A DNA stretch of 64,000 nt, from contig JAOULX010000009.1 of NCBI GenBank assembly GCA_029881795.1, positions 62,001 through 126,000 of the forward strand, read 5' to 3'. Of this stretch, positions 17,556 through 27,984 are shown one piece after another. The notes below the pieces were generated by a model that was not told the DNA's origin, searched no databases, and saw nothing but the letters and a program-made list of their open reading frames with translations. How positions within the stretch are numbered: the stretch's first letter is position 1; each line of letters starts with the position of its first letter. Origin of the DNA: Gammaproteobacteria bacterium (lineage in GTDB: Bacteria > Pseudomonadota > Gammaproteobacteria > SZUA-229). The translations under genes and the position numbers were made by a program.

Positions 17556-19184
17556 TTAACCGGGAAACAGTTTATTCATTACGTCGGTATTTACCGAATC
17601 ACCAAAACGGGACTGAAAAACCAGTGGTAATGGTACAGAGCCTGCTGACAACAAATCATCGTGAAATTTTTTCAGCTCAAATCCTGTCTGCTGCTGCAAA
17701 ATCTCACGTACCGATTTAATCAAGCCCCAGCCAGTGGCATACGACATCGGTACGGTTGGTGCCAGGCTATACCAGTTCAGCTCAGCTTTTGCCTGTGCAT
17801 ATTCAAAACCGAGCTCATCACACAGTCGTTGTGCAGCCTGCTCGATACTCATACCCCGGGTATGAATATCAATATCGATCATAACGCGCAAAGCCCGCCA
17901 TAACCGGTCACGCAGCATAATGATTTTATGTTCTGGTTTTTTCAGATACGCCTGCTCAACCATCAGCTCTTCACAATACAGCGCCCAGCCCTCGTAAAAA
18001 GTCGATGTCGCATTTAATACACGCACCAGACTGCTCGCAGCCTCTATCTGGTTTGCTGTACTAAACTGTAAATGATGGCCGGGATAGGCCTCATGCACCG
18101 AAGTCAAATCGATTGAAGTTTTATTGTGTTCTGCTAGGCCAGCTGCCTGCTCAGGCAGGGTGACATAATAATAACCATGCTGCTGCGGATCTGTCCGGGT
18201 CGGTTCATCGTAGGCTGCAAAAGGAATCTCATGGCGCAAAAAGTCAGGCGTTTCAATCACCGAGAGACGCTGCGACTGGGGTACAGTCAGCAGATCTTTT
18301 TCGCTGATAAAGGCCAGTGCTTTTTGCATACTCTGACGATAATATTCAAGTAGTTTTTTTCTTGGAGGGGTGTCTGCTTTAATTTTATCCAGCGTTTGCT
18401 GCACACTGGCACCCTCCAGCAATTGATTTAACTGAGCCTGTGTCTGTTCAAATAAATCGCTGCCAAAGTTATACAGCTGCTCTGTTGTCAGCGGTATAAA
18501 ATGACTTTCCTTTAACAGTCGCTCATAGGTCGTCTTACCACAGGCAAAATCACCGGCTGCTAACGGCTGTAATTCTCTTTGCATGAAAACAGCAAAATCA
18601 TTAAGCGCGTGACTGGCTTGTTCGGCTATTTCATGTAAGCGCTCTGGCTTACTGAAATGCTTGAGAACAACCGGATGCTGCTCAAGATTAAGAATAAAAC
18701 CTACACCTGCAGATGCCTGATCAATCGCAGACTGTAGCCAGACGGGCGGTATTAATTCAGGCTGCTGTTGTAACAAAATTTTAGCACCGCGCAAATGCGA
18801 TGGTATCGCCTGCAGCCTGTGCTTAACTGCCGCATGCAAGTTATCAATAGGACGCATCAATAACTGATGTATCGCATTCAGCGGTAAAAACTCGATGGGA
18901 TTACGATAACGCCAATCTCTTTCCAGCAACTCATGCAGCTCGCCTGAGGCCGCTGAATACAAGATATTAAAATCTATCTTTTCATCCTCTGACAAGCTGT
19001 TTGTATTCAGCTCCTGCAGCGATGACAACAGGCTTTTGTTTAATGCAATCAGGGCACCAATATCATCATCGGAATAAGGTTTTAATATATCCTCATAGCC
19101 CGACACGCCAACTGCAACGGCAGACTCAGGATGAAAACGAAACCAGCTGTTGTAATAACTTTTTACTAATTCACTAAAAACCAT
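17556..19184 (-). CDS. DUF885 family putative metallopeptidase
   Basis: 542 residues. The signature HEAYPGHHLQF near residue 365 is the zinc-type HExxxxHH motif of DUF885 proteins, usually described as carboxypeptidase-like. A conserved Glu in NATSTFYEGWALYCEELM about 35 residues later would complete the metal site. No signal peptide is evident, unlike many DUF885 proteins, so it may be cytoplasmic. It is probably cotranscribed with the VOC gene and speD. Confidence 0.85.
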   Translation of the reverse strand: MVFSELVKSYYNSWFRFHPESAVAVGVSGYEDILKPYSDDDIGALIALNKSLLSSLQELNTNSLSEDEKIDFNILYSAASGELHELLERDWRYRNPIEFLPLNAIHQLLMRPIDNLHAAVKHRLQAIPSHLRGAKILLQQQPELIPPVWLQSAIDQASAGVGFILNLEQHPVVLKHFSKPERLHEIAEQASHALNDFAVFMQRELQPLAAGDFACGKTTYERLLKESHFIPLTTEQLYNFGSDLFEQTQAQLNQLLEGASVQQTLDKIKADTPPRKKLLEYYRQSMQKALAFISEKDLLTVPQSQRLSVIETPDFLRHEIPFAAYDEPTRTDPQQHGYYYVTLPEQAAGLAEHNKTSIDLTSVHEAYPGHHLQFSTANQIEAASSLVRVLNATSTFYEGWALYCEELMVEQAYLKKPEHKIIMLRDRLWRALRVMIDIDIHTRGMSIEQAAQRLCDELGFEYAQAKAELNWYSLAPTVPMSYATGWGLIKSVREILQQQTGFELKKFHDDLLSAGSVPLPLVFQSRFGDSVNTDVMNKLFPG

Positions 19185-19209
19185 TTATTAATCACTTTTT
19201 ATTTATTAT

Positions 19210-19632
19210 TTATTCAGACAAATCGATAATTTCATAGTCATGCGTAATTTCAACCGTAGAAGCCAGCATAATTGACACAGAACAATATTTATCAGCAGAT
19301 AGCGCTACCGCCTTTTCTACCTGCTTTGGATTCAGTTTGTTACCTTCAACAACAAAATGAGCGTGAATTTTAGTAAAAACCTTGGGGTCGGTCTGCGCTC
19401 GCTCGGCACTGATTTCGACATGACAGTTCGTTATGTTCTGACGGCCTTTTTGTAAAATCATCAGCACATCAAATGAAGAACAGCCGCCGAGGCCAAGCAA
19501 CACCATTTCCATCGGACGGATACCTAAGTTTCTGCCACCCGCCTCTGGCGGACCATCCATCACTACTGAATGACCACTTTCAGATTCACCGACAAATGTC
19601 ATGTTATCAAGCCACTTAACCCTTGTTTTCAT
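19210..19632 (-). CDS. OsmC/YhfA-like protein
   Basis: 140 residues of the OsmC/Ohr fold. The two redox cysteines are C51 (GGCSSFD) and C117 (KYCSVS). It resembles the YhfA branch found next to crp in many gammaproteobacteria. It probably reduces organic peroxides, although the YhfA branch has no proven substrate. It is divergent from crp across a region with a 10-bp inverted repeat. Confidence 0.9.
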   Translation of the reverse strand: MKTRVKWLDNMTFVGESESGHSVVMDGPPEAGGRNLGIRPMEMVLLGLGGCSSFDVLMILQKGRQNITNCHVEISAERAQTDPKVFTKIHAHFVVEGNKLNPKQVEKAVALSADKYCSVSIMLASTVEITHDYEIIDLSE

Positions 19633-19662
19633 GCTTTAACCTCAATAAAACTCATAAAATAC

Positions 19663-19698
19663 TTGATGTAATGGCTTCGATTTGCGAAATTACATCAA
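19663..19698. promoter_or_regulatory. Inverted repeat in the osmC-like/crp divergent promoter region
   Basis: TTGATGTAAT (19663-19672) and ATTACATCAA (19689-19698) are perfect 10-bp inverted copies 16 bp apart. It lies 30 bp upstream of the osmC-like start and about 90 bp from crp, so it could be an operator or a leader hairpin. It is not a CRP consensus (TGTGA-N6-TCACA). Between it and crp there are short direct repeats of AAAAACTAGC. Confidence 0.5.
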
Positions 19699-19788
19699 AT
19701 GGATAAAAACTGGCCAACGGTAATTAATCGAGACCAGCCAAAAAATCAGCCCGAAAAACTAGCCCCAAAAAACTAGCAGATAATAATA

Positions 19789-20427
19789 ATGAACAAGATA
19801 CCTCTGGTTACCAAATCAAACCCGTCTCTCGATAAGTTGCTGGCAAACTGTCACCGTAAAAAATACAGTGCCCGAAAAAACATCATCCACGAAGGTGATA
19901 AATCGGAAACACTGTACTATATCATCGACGGCGCGGTAATCGTACAGGCCGAGGATGAAGATGGCAGCAATATCATACTCGCCTACCTGAATTCTGGCGA
20001 TTTTTTTGGTGAAATGGCGCTGTTTGATGAAACCTTCCAGCGCTCTGCTCTGGTCGTTGCCAAACATGATTGCGAAATCGCTGAAATCACCTACGACCGC
20101 TTCCGCGAACTCTTTAAAGAAGATTATCAAATACTGGAAATGCTGGCCAAGCAAATGGCCAACAGGCTACTGAAAACCAGTCAGTCGGTCAGAAACCTGA
20201 TGACACTCGATGTTACCGGACGCATAGCCGCAGCACTACTGGAGCTGGCCAAACAGCCGGACGCCATGACTCACCCCGACGGCATGCAAATCAGCATCAC
20301 CCGTCAGGATATCTCTAAAATTGTCGGCTGCTCAAGAGAAATGGCTGGCAGGGTATTAAAAGACCTTGAACACGACGGCCTGATCAGCGCCCATGGTAAA
20401 ACCATTGTGGTGTTTGGGACACGTTAA
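19789..20427 (+). CDS. crp: cAMP receptor protein family global regulator (Crp/Vfr)
   Basis: 212 residues, the Crp/Vfr length. The cyclic-nucleotide pocket GEMALFDETFQRSALVVA keeps the Glu, Arg and Ser that contact cAMP in E. coli CRP. The C-terminal winged helix contains RQDISKIVGCSREMAGRVLK with the recognition-helix residues R, E and R. Synteny with trpC/trpD and speD matches Pseudomonas vfr as I recall it. It is likely a global cAMP-responsive activator. Confidence 0.94.
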   Translation: MNKIPLVTKSNPSLDKLLANCHRKKYSARKNIIHEGDKSETLYYIIDGAVIVQAEDEDGSNIILAYLNSGDFFGEMALFDETFQRSALVVAKHDCEIAEITYDRFRELFKEDYQILEMLAKQMANRLLKTSQSVRNLMTLDVTGRIAAALLELAKQPDAMTHPDGMQISITRQDISKIVGCSREMAGRVLKDLEHDGLISAHGKTIVVFGTR

Positions 20428-20649
20428 AAACCTGTGCCGCTTATTTAAATCCCGACTGAAAAGTTTTTGCTGCTGAAAAGTGACAGACAAGTTGCCCTGA
20501 CGCTTTTAGCTTCGGCTAACAGTATGAAATATTTATAATCTGAGCGTTAGTGCTGACTTTTTTCAGGCTTATGGCAGCCGGGACATCTGTAACGACAGCA
20601 AACTAAATCTGCCACCTAGATCATGGCATCTGACACAGAAAGTATATGA

Positions 20650-21447
20650 TTATTTAAAAAACAACTCCGCCAGTTTTTCACCCGGCTCTTCAACTTTCAT
20701 AAACGCCTCACCCACCAGAAAGGCGTTGACCTGATTTTCTCTCATCATACGCACATCATCCGCCGTATGAATACCGCTCTCTGTCACCAGCAAACGCTTA
20801 TCCGGCACCATCGGCAGCATACGCAAAGTGGTATCTAAAGAGGTTTCAAAGGTACGCAAATTTCGATTATTAACGCCTATCAGTTCACAATCTGTCTCAA
20901 GCGCTCGCTTCATTTCGCCTTCATCGTGCACTTCCATTAACACATCCATTCCCAATTGATTAGCCTGCGCCAATAATCCATGCAGAGAAGCATCATCTAA
21001 AGCTGCAACGATCAATAAGATACAATCGGCATCCATCGCACGGGCTTCATACACCTGGTAAGGATCAATTATAAAATCCTTGCGGATCACCGGAAGATCA
21101 CAGGCCGCCCGCGCTTCAATTAAATAATCAGTACAACCCTGAAAATAATCTTGGTCTGTTAAAATCGATAGACAGGCTGCACCATGCTGAGCATAACTTT
21201 TCGCAATCTCGGCCGGTACAAAGTGCTCGCGCATCACGCCTTTACTGGGTGATGCTTTTTTTATTTCAGCAATCACCGCGGCATCACCGGCGTTAATTTT
21301 ATTTCGCATACTTTGAATAAAACCACGCGGCTTTGATGCCTGACTGGCTCGCTCTGTTAATTCATCGATGCCAATAATTTTACTGCGTTCATTATTTTCT
21401 TCTGCCTTACGCTGTAAAATCTTAACCAGAATATCTGACTGTGACAT
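20650..21447 (-). CDS. trpC: Indole-3-glycerol-phosphate synthase
   Basis: A TIM barrel that closes the indole ring in tryptophan synthesis. 265 residues, monofunctional (no TrpF domain). Signature [11 protein letters not shown] near residue 60, [11 protein letters not shown], and [14 protein letters not shown] are intact. It is the last gene of the trp block, 39 bp after trpD. Confidence 0.97.
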   Translation of the reverse strand: MSQSDILVKILQRKAEENNERSKIIGIDELTERASQASKPRGFIQSMRNKINAGDAAVIAEIKKASPSKGVMREHFVPAEIAKSYAQHGAACLSILTDQDYFQGCTDYLIEARAACDLPVIRKDFIIDPYQVYEARAMDADCILLIVAALDDASLHGLLAQANQLGMDVLMEVHDEGEMKRALETDCELIGVNNRNLRTFETSLDTTLRMLPMVPDKRLLVTESGIHTADDVRMMRENQVNAFLVGEAFMKVEEPGEKLAELFFK

Positions 21448-21486
21448 GGTTTTTTCCTGCCGTGATGTAATGAATAGTAATAGCGA

Positions 21487-22503
21487 TTACTGGTTGCTTA
21501 ATGCTATCAGTTCTTCGAGTTTGTTTTTAACCTCACCGGAGGCAATAACTTCATCTGCCCGCGCCACCCCTTCGGCCAGTGTCGTTGCCAGACCTGCAAC
21601 ATAAATTGCGGCACCTGCGTTAAGGCAAACAATATCTTTAGCCGGGCCGGCTGTATTGGCAAATACCGACTGTATGATTTTGAGACTGTGCGCTGCATCT
21701 TTCGCCCGCACCGCATCCAGCGCAACCGTTTTCATACCAAAATCTTCCGGCTTAATACTATAGGTTTTTATTGCGCCATCTTTTAATTCGGCAATATGCG
21801 TTTCACTGCCAATACTGATTTCGTCCAGTCCGTCCTCAGCATGCACCACCAGCACATGCTCACTACCAAGGTTTTTTAACACCTGCGCCAGCGGCTCAAC
21901 CCAGGCCTTATCAAAAACCCCAAGCACTTGGTTAGGTGCACCGGCCGGATTGGTTAACGGACCGAGCACATTAAAAATGGTGCGCACAGCCATTTCTTTA
22001 CGCGGGCCAATCGCATGCTTCATGGCGCTGTGATGAGCCGGTGCAAACATGAAACCAACACCGACATTATTAACACACGCCGCGACCTGCTCTGGTGTCA
22101 CATTAAGATTAACACCTGCTGCTTCTAACACATCTGCGCTACCGGACTTACTGGTAATAGAGCGATTGCCGTGCTTGGCAACACGGCCACCGGCAGCAGC
22201 TACAACAAACGCACTGGCGGTTGAGATATTAAACGATCCGGATGAATCACCACCGGTACCACAGGTATCGACCAGATGCTCTTTATTCACTTCAACTTTG
22301 TTTGCCAGTTCTCGCATTACCGCCGCAGCCGCAGTGACTTCATCCACGGTTTCGCCTTTCATCCGCAGTCCGACCAAAAAGCCGCCAATTTGTGCCGCTG
22401 TGGCTGCACCGGTCATAATGCTGCGCATCACATCAGTCATTTCATCAACTGACAAATTTCTACGTTCTGTCACGGCCTTAATGGCTGCTGGCATATCCAT
22501 CAT
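21487..22503 (-). CDS. trpD: Anthranilate phosphoribosyltransferase
   Basis: 338 residues. The PRPP-binding loop [15 protein letters not shown] and the anthranilate site [18 protein letters not shown] are intact. It transfers phosphoribose to anthranilate. It lies between the Bcr-type exporter and trpC on the minus strand. Confidence 0.97.
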   Translation of the reverse strand: MMDMPAAIKAVTERRNLSVDEMTDVMRSIMTGAATAAQIGGFLVGLRMKGETVDEVTAAAAVMRELANKVEVNKEHLVDTCGTGGDSSGSFNISTASAFVVAAAGGRVAKHGNRSITSKSGSADVLEAAGVNLNVTPEQVAACVNNVGVGFMFAPAHHSAMKHAIGPRKEMAVRTIFNVLGPLTNPAGAPNQVLGVFDKAWVEPLAQVLKNLGSEHVLVVHAEDGLDEISIGSETHIAELKDGAIKTYSIKPEDFGMKTVALDAVRAKDAAHSLKIIQSVFANTAGPAKDIVCLNAGAAIYVAGLATTLAEGVARADEVIASGEVKNKLEELIALSNQ

Positions 22504-22573
22504 CTAATACCCTTTTCTTATTTATTCCGGATCTTTTGATTAACACTGATTGTCGCGTGCCACCGTGACGTGG

Positions 22574-23797
22574 TCAAGCCGCTTTATTCTGCACAACAGC
22601 AGGTTTCGAAAAATACAACACCCCGCCAAATAACAATAGACCGACCGCATGAAAGCTCAGCATCGTCAACGCCAGTCCACTTATACTGTCAAACACCAGT
22701 GGTGCCACCACACCCGCGACCACGGCATTGCCTCCCATGTGCATAAAACTCTGTAATGAAGAAGCCAGTCCCTTGTTATTCGGCAACTGATCGATTCCCA
22801 TCACCGTCAGTGCCGGCATTGTCAGCGCCATACCTACTGCATAAAACACAATCGGGGCAATAACATTTAATGCGTTGATATTTAACCAGTAGGCCTGACA
22901 CAAATTCAACACCGAGGCACCAAGCATAATCAACGAGCCGGCCAGAATAATTTTCATCGGCGGGTAATAACCTGCAAGCCGTGCCGACGCATACGAGCCA
23001 GCCATAATACCTAATACGACCGGTACGAACATAATATAAAACTCGTCTGCCGCGTAGCCCAGGTGACTGAACAATAACTGCGGCGAGGACATGATATAAA
23101 TAAAGAAGCCTGCAAAATTAAAAGCCACGATTAATGCCAGCACGGTAAAATGCAAATGTGTCATGGCGTGGATATAATTTTTTAGCAGCAGCAGCGGATG
23201 CAATGAATGACGACGCTGCGGTGGCAGTGTTTCCGGCAGATATAAGGCGACCAGGCTAAAAACCAGCAAGCCCAACAACATTAAAAATACAAATATATAA
23301 CGCCAGCCCAGCGTCACTTCGAGTAAGCCACCAACTATCGGAGCGATGGCCGGAGCCATGGCAAAAAACAGCATGACATTTGACATCATCCGTTGTGCTT
23401 CTGCACCGCTATACAGATCTCTGACCACGGCCCGGCCGATCACAATACCGACACTGGCAGCCACCCCTTGCAGCAGTCGCAACCATAGAAACGTGTCTAT
23501 ATCATTGACCTGGGAACAGGCAAAAGAGCTCACCGCATAGACAAACAAAGCCAGCAGCGTTATAGAGCGGCGCCCCAGCGCATCGGAAATCGCACCACTG
23601 AAGAGTGTCATCATCGCAAAACCGAGCATATACATACTCAAGCTTTGCTGCATCTGCATCGTCGAAGCATTCAGTTCAGTCGCTACACTGGGAAAAGAAG
23701 GCAGATACGTATCGATAGTAAAAGGTGCAATCGTCGACAGACTGGCGAGGATGATCGTCAGTAATAAAACCGGTATGTTTTTATTTGCTGCAGACAT
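22574..23797 (-). CDS. Bcr/CflA-family multidrug efflux transporter (MFS)
   Basis: 407 residues with 12 predicted membrane spans. Family marks are FTIDTYLPSFP in the first periplasmic loop, SDALGRR in the 2-3 loop (MFS motif A), and RAVVRDLYSG followed by MAPAIAPIVGG (motif C of drug/H+ antiporters). It interrupts the trp genes between trpG and trpD with separate spacers, so it was probably inserted. Its substrate is unknown. Confidence 0.92.
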   Translation of the reverse strand: MSAANKNIPVLLLTIILASLSTIAPFTIDTYLPSFPSVATELNASTMQMQQSLSMYMLGFAMMTLFSGAISDALGRRSITLLALFVYAVSSFACSQVNDIDTFLWLRLLQGVAASVGIVIGRAVVRDLYSGAEAQRMMSNVMLFFAMAPAIAPIVGGLLEVTLGWRYIFVFLMLLGLLVFSLVALYLPETLPPQRRHSLHPLLLLKNYIHAMTHLHFTVLALIVAFNFAGFFIYIMSSPQLLFSHLGYAADEFYIMFVPVVLGIMAGSYASARLAGYYPPMKIILAGSLIMLGASVLNLCQAYWLNINALNVIAPIVFYAVGMALTMPALTVMGIDQLPNNKGLASSLQSFMHMGGNAVVAGVVAPLVFDSISGLALTMLSFHAVGLLLFGGVLYFSKPAVVQNKAA

Positions 23798-24030
23798 TAC
23801 AAGACTGCTTTTTTAGCAAGATAACAGAGTCAGCAGATCCAGAATTCAAAATGTTTTATACCTTGGCTCAACAGCGGCAACTTTAAATTTAATAATAACC
23901 ATGAGGGCTTATTACTTATTATCAGATAAGAACTGATGCATGATCGATAAGCCTGTTAGGCTCTATTCGCTAGCTGTCTGCTCTAAATAGAGCGCGCTTC
24001 TTTATCTGCTGTCAACGGCTAGCATAGCCT

Positions 24031-24609
24031 CTACATAGCCAGAAAATTGCGCAACAAATCATGGCCATGCTGAGTCAGGATGGACTCGGGGTGAAACTGC
24101 ACGCCTTCTATCGGCAGTTCCTTATGACGCACACCCATTATCTCATCGATACTTCCGTCTTTGTTTTCTGTCCAGGCTGTAATTTCAAGACAGTCGGGCA
24201 GCGATTCTTTCTCGATCACCAGTGAATGATAGCGCGTGGCTTCATAGGGACTTTCCAGGCCACTGAAAACACCGACACCTTTATGATGGATCATCGATGT
24301 TTTACCGTGCATTATTTCTCTGGCATGAATAATTTTGCCACCGAAAACCTGGCCGATAGACTGATGCCCAAGACAAACACCTAGAATGGGTAATTTACCG
24401 GCAAAATGCTCTATTGCCTGCATCGATATGCCCGCCTCGTTTGGTGTACAGGGACCCGGTGATACCATAATACGTTCCGGTTTCATGGCCTCTATATCTG
24501 CAATTGTTATCTGGTCGTTACGATGCACCTCAACCTGTGCACCCAGTTCACCTAAATACTGAACCAGATTAAAGGTAAATGAATCGTAATTATCTATCAT
24601 CAAAACCAT
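24031..24609 (-). CDS. trpG: Anthranilate synthase glutamine amidotransferase subunit
   Basis: 192 residues, a class I amidotransferase. The triad is C79 (LGVCLGHQ), H173 and E175 (QFHPES). It feeds ammonia to TrpE and may also serve aminodeoxychorismate synthase (PabA role). It is separated from trpE by the ion-channel gene, so the two subunits are encoded about 870 bp apart. Confidence 0.95.
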   Translation of the reverse strand: MVLMIDNYDSFTFNLVQYLGELGAQVEVHRNDQITIADIEAMKPERIMVSPGPCTPNEAGISMQAIEHFAGKLPILGVCLGHQSIGQVFGGKIIHAREIMHGKTSMIHHKGVGVFSGLESPYEATRYHSLVIEKESLPDCLEITAWTENKDGSIDEIMGVRHKELPIEGVQFHPESILTQHGHDLLRNFLAM

Positions 24610-24628
24610 ATAATTTTCTCTGTTATGC

Positions 24629-25447
24629 CTAACTAGACATGCGTTCTATTTTTTCTTGCAGTCGCAGCAGTGCCTGCTGGGTCGTTTTTAATTCATCCAG
24701 AATATCATCTTTGCCAACCGGACCTTGCAGCTCTTTTAACTGCTCCTGCTTGGCTTCATCCAGATTATTTAATACTACCGCAATAAACAGGTTGATGATA
24801 ACAAAGGTCCCCATGACCACGAAACTGACGAAATAAATCCAGCTATAAACATTCATCTCCATCGCGGTGTACATCAGATCCGTCCAGTCTTCCAGTGTCA
24901 CAACACGAAACAAGCTTAATAAAGACACACCGAGGCTACCCCAGTGCTGCGGATCATGCGCAGCAAAGAGATGGTAACCCGCTACTGCATAAATATAAAA
25001 AATTACACTCATTAGCATGATGACGTGGCTCATACCCGGTAATGAACGAATTAATGTGCTCACTATCAATCGTAATTCCGGTATGGTCGAGATCAGACGC
25101 ATAACCCGTAACAAACGCGCAAGACGCGCCACCATTGCCAGCTCACCCGTTGCAGGAAGCAGTGATAAAACGATGACCGAGAAATCAAACAGATTCCAGC
25201 CATCTTTAAAATACAAACTCAATCTTGGCATAACCGCTATCATTTTTAATAACGCTTCTGCCATAAACAGAACCAGTATCGCGCCGCTGCTGAATTCAAG
25301 CTGCTGGCCATAAGCTGCCATTATGGAGGCCGATGTTTCAAGACCTAGAATCACCGCATTAACTAAAATTAATGCAATAATCGAGTAATCAAACCAGGCG
25401 TGATTTACAACACGCTGTGCAAATATTTTCATAAGTTTATCGTTCAC
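24629..25447 (-). CDS. Voltage-gated ion channel of the bacterial NaV/NaChBac family
   Basis: 272 residues, one six-helix subunit that would assemble as a tetramer. The S4 voltage sensor has R108, R111, R114 and R117 every third residue. The pore loop carries T184-L-E-D-W-T-D190 as selectivity filter, where sodium channels usually have TLESW. S6 is followed by a C-terminal coiled coil (about 230-272). It is placed 19 bp before trpG and 31 bp after trpE, so it seems to be translated from the trp mRNA. Confidence 0.93.
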   Translation of the reverse strand: MNDKLMKIFAQRVVNHAWFDYSIIALILVNAVILGLETSASIMAAYGQQLEFSSGAILVLFMAEALLKMIAVMPRLSLYFKDGWNLFDFSVIVLSLLPATGELAMVARLARLLRVMRLISTIPELRLIVSTLIRSLPGMSHVIMLMSVIFYIYAVAGYHLFAAHDPQHWGSLGVSLLSLFRVVTLEDWTDLMYTAMEMNVYSWIYFVSFVVMGTFVIINLFIAVVLNNLDEAKQEQLKELQGPVGKDDILDELKTTQQALLRLQEKIERMSS

Positions 25448-25478
25448 AAAAAAGTTCAGGGAGAGTTAACTAAAATTC

Positions 25479-26978
25479 CTAACGATGCGAACCATCAAGT
25501 CCAACTTCAGCCAGAGCGACCGCCCGAAAAACAGCCCGGCCTTTGTTCATAGTTTCAGCCCATTCATTGTCAGGCACCGAATCATATACGATGCCGGCAC
25601 CGGCCTGAATATTTAACGTGCCATTTTTTATCACAGCGGTACGGATCGCAATCGCGGTATCCATATTTCCATTCCATGACAAGTAACCTACCGCCCCGGA
25701 ATAAATACCCCGTTTTACCGGTTCCAGTTCACTGATGATTTCCATCGCACGAATTTTAGGGGCACCACTGACGGTGCCAGCCGGAAAAGTAGCACGCAAC
25801 ACATCCATTGCAGACATGCCTTTTTTCAGTTTGCCGATGACGTTTGAAACAATATGCATCACATGTGAGTAACGCTCGATGGTCATTTTATCAGTCAGTT
25901 CTACGGTTCCTATTTCACTGACCCGACCGGCATCATTACGGCCCAAATCAATCAGCATTAAATGTTCGGCCAGCTCTTTAGGGTCGGCTAATAAATCTTT
26001 TTCCAGCGCGATGTCTTCGGCTTGGTCTTTACCACGCGGCCGAGTGCCGGCAATCGGTCTTACCGTCACCACATCATCTTCCAGTCGCACCAGTATTTCT
26101 GGCGACGAACCAACCACCTGATGGTCTCCTAAATCCAGATAATACATATAGGGAGACGGATTCAGGCTGCGTAAAGCCCTGTATAAATCCAGCGGCCTAG
26201 CGCTAAACGGTATCGACATACGTTGCGATAACACCACCTGCATGACATCGCCATCAATAATGTACTCTCGCGCTTTGGCTACCGCATCTTTATAACCCTG
26301 CTCAGTAAAGCCTGAAACAAAATCATCTTCTTTGATTTTTTTACTGATTGAGGCTGGCGTATAACTTGGCATATTATTATGAAGGTCATATTCCAGCTCT
26401 TTTAAACGAGCCTGTCCATTGTTATATGCGTCGTCTTCAGTCGCATCAACATAGACAATAATTTTCAGCTTGCCCGACAGATTATCAAACACCACCAACT
26501 CTTCAGACAACATTAACAATATATCCGGTGTCTCCAACTCATCTCTGGGGGCATTCGATTTATCAATGTTTGCCAGCCGTGGTTCAATATAGCCCACGGT
26601 TTCATAACCAAAATACCCCACCAGGCCGCCACTAAAGCGAGAGATATCTCCCAGATCATAAGCCTTGAATTGCTGCTGGTAATTTTCAATCCAGCCCAAA
26701 GGATCATCTGACTGTATTGACTCAACCACTACTCCATCGGTTTCAATATCAATCTGCCGACCTGAGATTTTTACCACGCTTCGACATGGCAAACCAATGA
26801 ATGAATAGCGACCCCATTTTTCGCCTCCCTGAACCGACTCGAACAGATAGGTATATGGCTGATTCGCTAATTTAAGATAGGTACTTAACGGGGTATCGAG
26901 ATCAGCCAGCACTTCCCTGACTAATGGGATGCGACGAAAATCTTGATTTTGCAGGTTTTGAAACTCTTCAGGAGACAT
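25479..26978 (-). CDS. trpE: Anthranilate synthase component I
   Basis: 499 residues. It converts chorismate to anthranilate with ammonia from TrpG. The chorismate-site segments [29 protein letters not shown] and [12 protein letters not shown] are present. The N-terminal allosteric part ([10 protein letters not shown] with the LLES-like FESV) suggests tryptophan feedback inhibition. The 240 bp upstream contain no Trp-rich leader peptide that I can find. Confidence 0.97.
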   Translation of the reverse strand: MSPEEFQNLQNQDFRRIPLVREVLADLDTPLSTYLKLANQPYTYLFESVQGGEKWGRYSFIGLPCRSVVKISGRQIDIETDGVVVESIQSDDPLGWIENYQQQFKAYDLGDISRFSGGLVGYFGYETVGYIEPRLANIDKSNAPRDELETPDILLMLSEELVVFDNLSGKLKIIVYVDATEDDAYNNGQARLKELEYDLHNNMPSYTPASISKKIKEDDFVSGFTEQGYKDAVAKAREYIIDGDVMQVVLSQRMSIPFSARPLDLYRALRSLNPSPYMYYLDLGDHQVVGSSPEILVRLEDDVVTVRPIAGTRPRGKDQAEDIALEKDLLADPKELAEHLMLIDLGRNDAGRVSEIGTVELTDKMTIERYSHVMHIVSNVIGKLKKGMSAMDVLRATFPAGTVSGAPKIRAMEIISELEPVKRGIYSGAVGYLSWNGNMDTAIAIRTAVIKNGTLNIQAGAGIVYDSVPDNEWAETMNKGRAVFRAVALAEVGLDGSHR

Positions 26979-27218
26979 GCTTATTTCTCTTTAATTATAA
27001 TCGAACGAATGTGTGATGATGCAAGCCTGGCTTTACCATCGTTCTTTAAAGGAAAACTGACCTTGCTGAAAAATTAAGAGTTTCATAGAGTGTTTATATC
27101 ATAAAACGGTTTATGGCTTAAAGGCATAATCTGCAGCAAACTCAGCCGCATACACAGAACAACACAAACGCTTAGCTGCTGACTCTGTGCCTGCGCTTCT
27201 TTGCGACAGATTCAATAG

Positions 27219-27893
27219 CTATGACCAGTCGATAATTGTTTTAATCTCATCCATCCGGTCTACCACTGCATCCGGATTATAGTCACGGATATCTTCACCA
27301 TGGTTATAACCATAACTCATGCAGATAATATTGAAATTGGCTGCACGCGCGGCTTTTACGTCGCTCATTGAGTCACCCAGCATCAGCGAGTTTTCAGGAC
27401 TTACCCCGAGTTCTCTGGCAGCATGTAGCAATGGCTCAGGATCGGGCTTCTTCTTGCTTAAGGTATCACCGCATACAATGATTTCAAAATCATCTTTAAC
27501 GCCCAGTTTCTCAAGAATAGGCAGCGTGAACTGGGCATTTTTGTTTGTTACACAACCAAGTTTAATACCCGTGTCTTTTAAAAATGCCATCGCTTCTGCA
27601 ACACCCGGATACAGGCAGCTCTTCTCGCAGACATTTTTATCATACAAATCGAGGAAGATCGGGTAAGCCTTTTCAAACAAGGCATCATCCGGCTCGCCAT
27701 CAAGCTGGCCAATTAACGCGCGACGCGTTAACCGCTCAACACCGTTACCGACCCAGTTCCGTACTTTAGCTTCGCCGTGCTCTGGCATGCCCAGCGCTTT
27801 CATCATTTCATCTACGCAGTACGCCAGATCAGGCACACTATCAACTAAAGTGCCATCGACATCGATCAGTACCATTTCAGGTTTTTTCATCAT
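27219..27893 (-). CDS. gph: Phosphoglycolate phosphatase
   Basis: A HAD-family phosphatase of 224 residues. The nucleophile pair is D11 and D13 in LIDVDGTLVDS; motif II is GCVTNKN and the motif IV region is MLGDSMSD. It removes phosphoglycolate made by RuBisCO oxygenation or DNA repair. The order rpe-gph-trpE is classical. The upstream sequence (element D) supplies no Shine-Dalgarno motif: the bases before the ATG read CTTCCTCCC on the coding strand. Confidence 0.93.
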   Translation of the reverse strand: MMKKPEMVLIDVDGTLVDSVPDLAYCVDEMMKALGMPEHGEAKVRNWVGNGVERLTRRALIGQLDGEPDDALFEKAYPIFLDLYDKNVCEKSCLYPGVAEAMAFLKDTGIKLGCVTNKNAQFTLPILEKLGVKDDFEIIVCGDTLSKKKPDPEPLLHAARELGVSPENSLMLGDSMSDVKAARAANFNIICMSYGYNHGEDIRDYNPDAVVDRMDEIKTIIDWS

Positions 27894-27900
27894 GGGAGGA

Positions 27901-27970
27901 AGTCCGTCAGAAGTCGTAAGTTTTTAGCCGACAGTCAAACAGCTTTAAAACTGATGACTGACGACTTTTG
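27901..27970. repeat. Heptad palindromic element D
   Basis: The left arm has three adjacent heptads AGTCCGT, CAGAAGT, CGTAAGT (27901-27921). A 28-bp spacer follows. The right arm has ACTGATG, ACTGACG, ACTTTTG (27950-27970). The reverse complements of the left heptads (ACTTACG, ACTTCTG, ACGGACT) share the ACxxxxx phase of the right arm. It fills the rpe-gph spacer, ending 8 bp before the gph start. No homogenised array is present, so it is the most degenerate copy. Confidence 0.6.
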
Positions 27971-27984
27971 CCTTAAGACTGTGT

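Noticed and set aside
26979-27218. Tryptophan leader peptide and attenuator before trpE
   Set aside because: The minus strand shows no short ORF with clustered TGG codons and no antiterminator/terminator pair.
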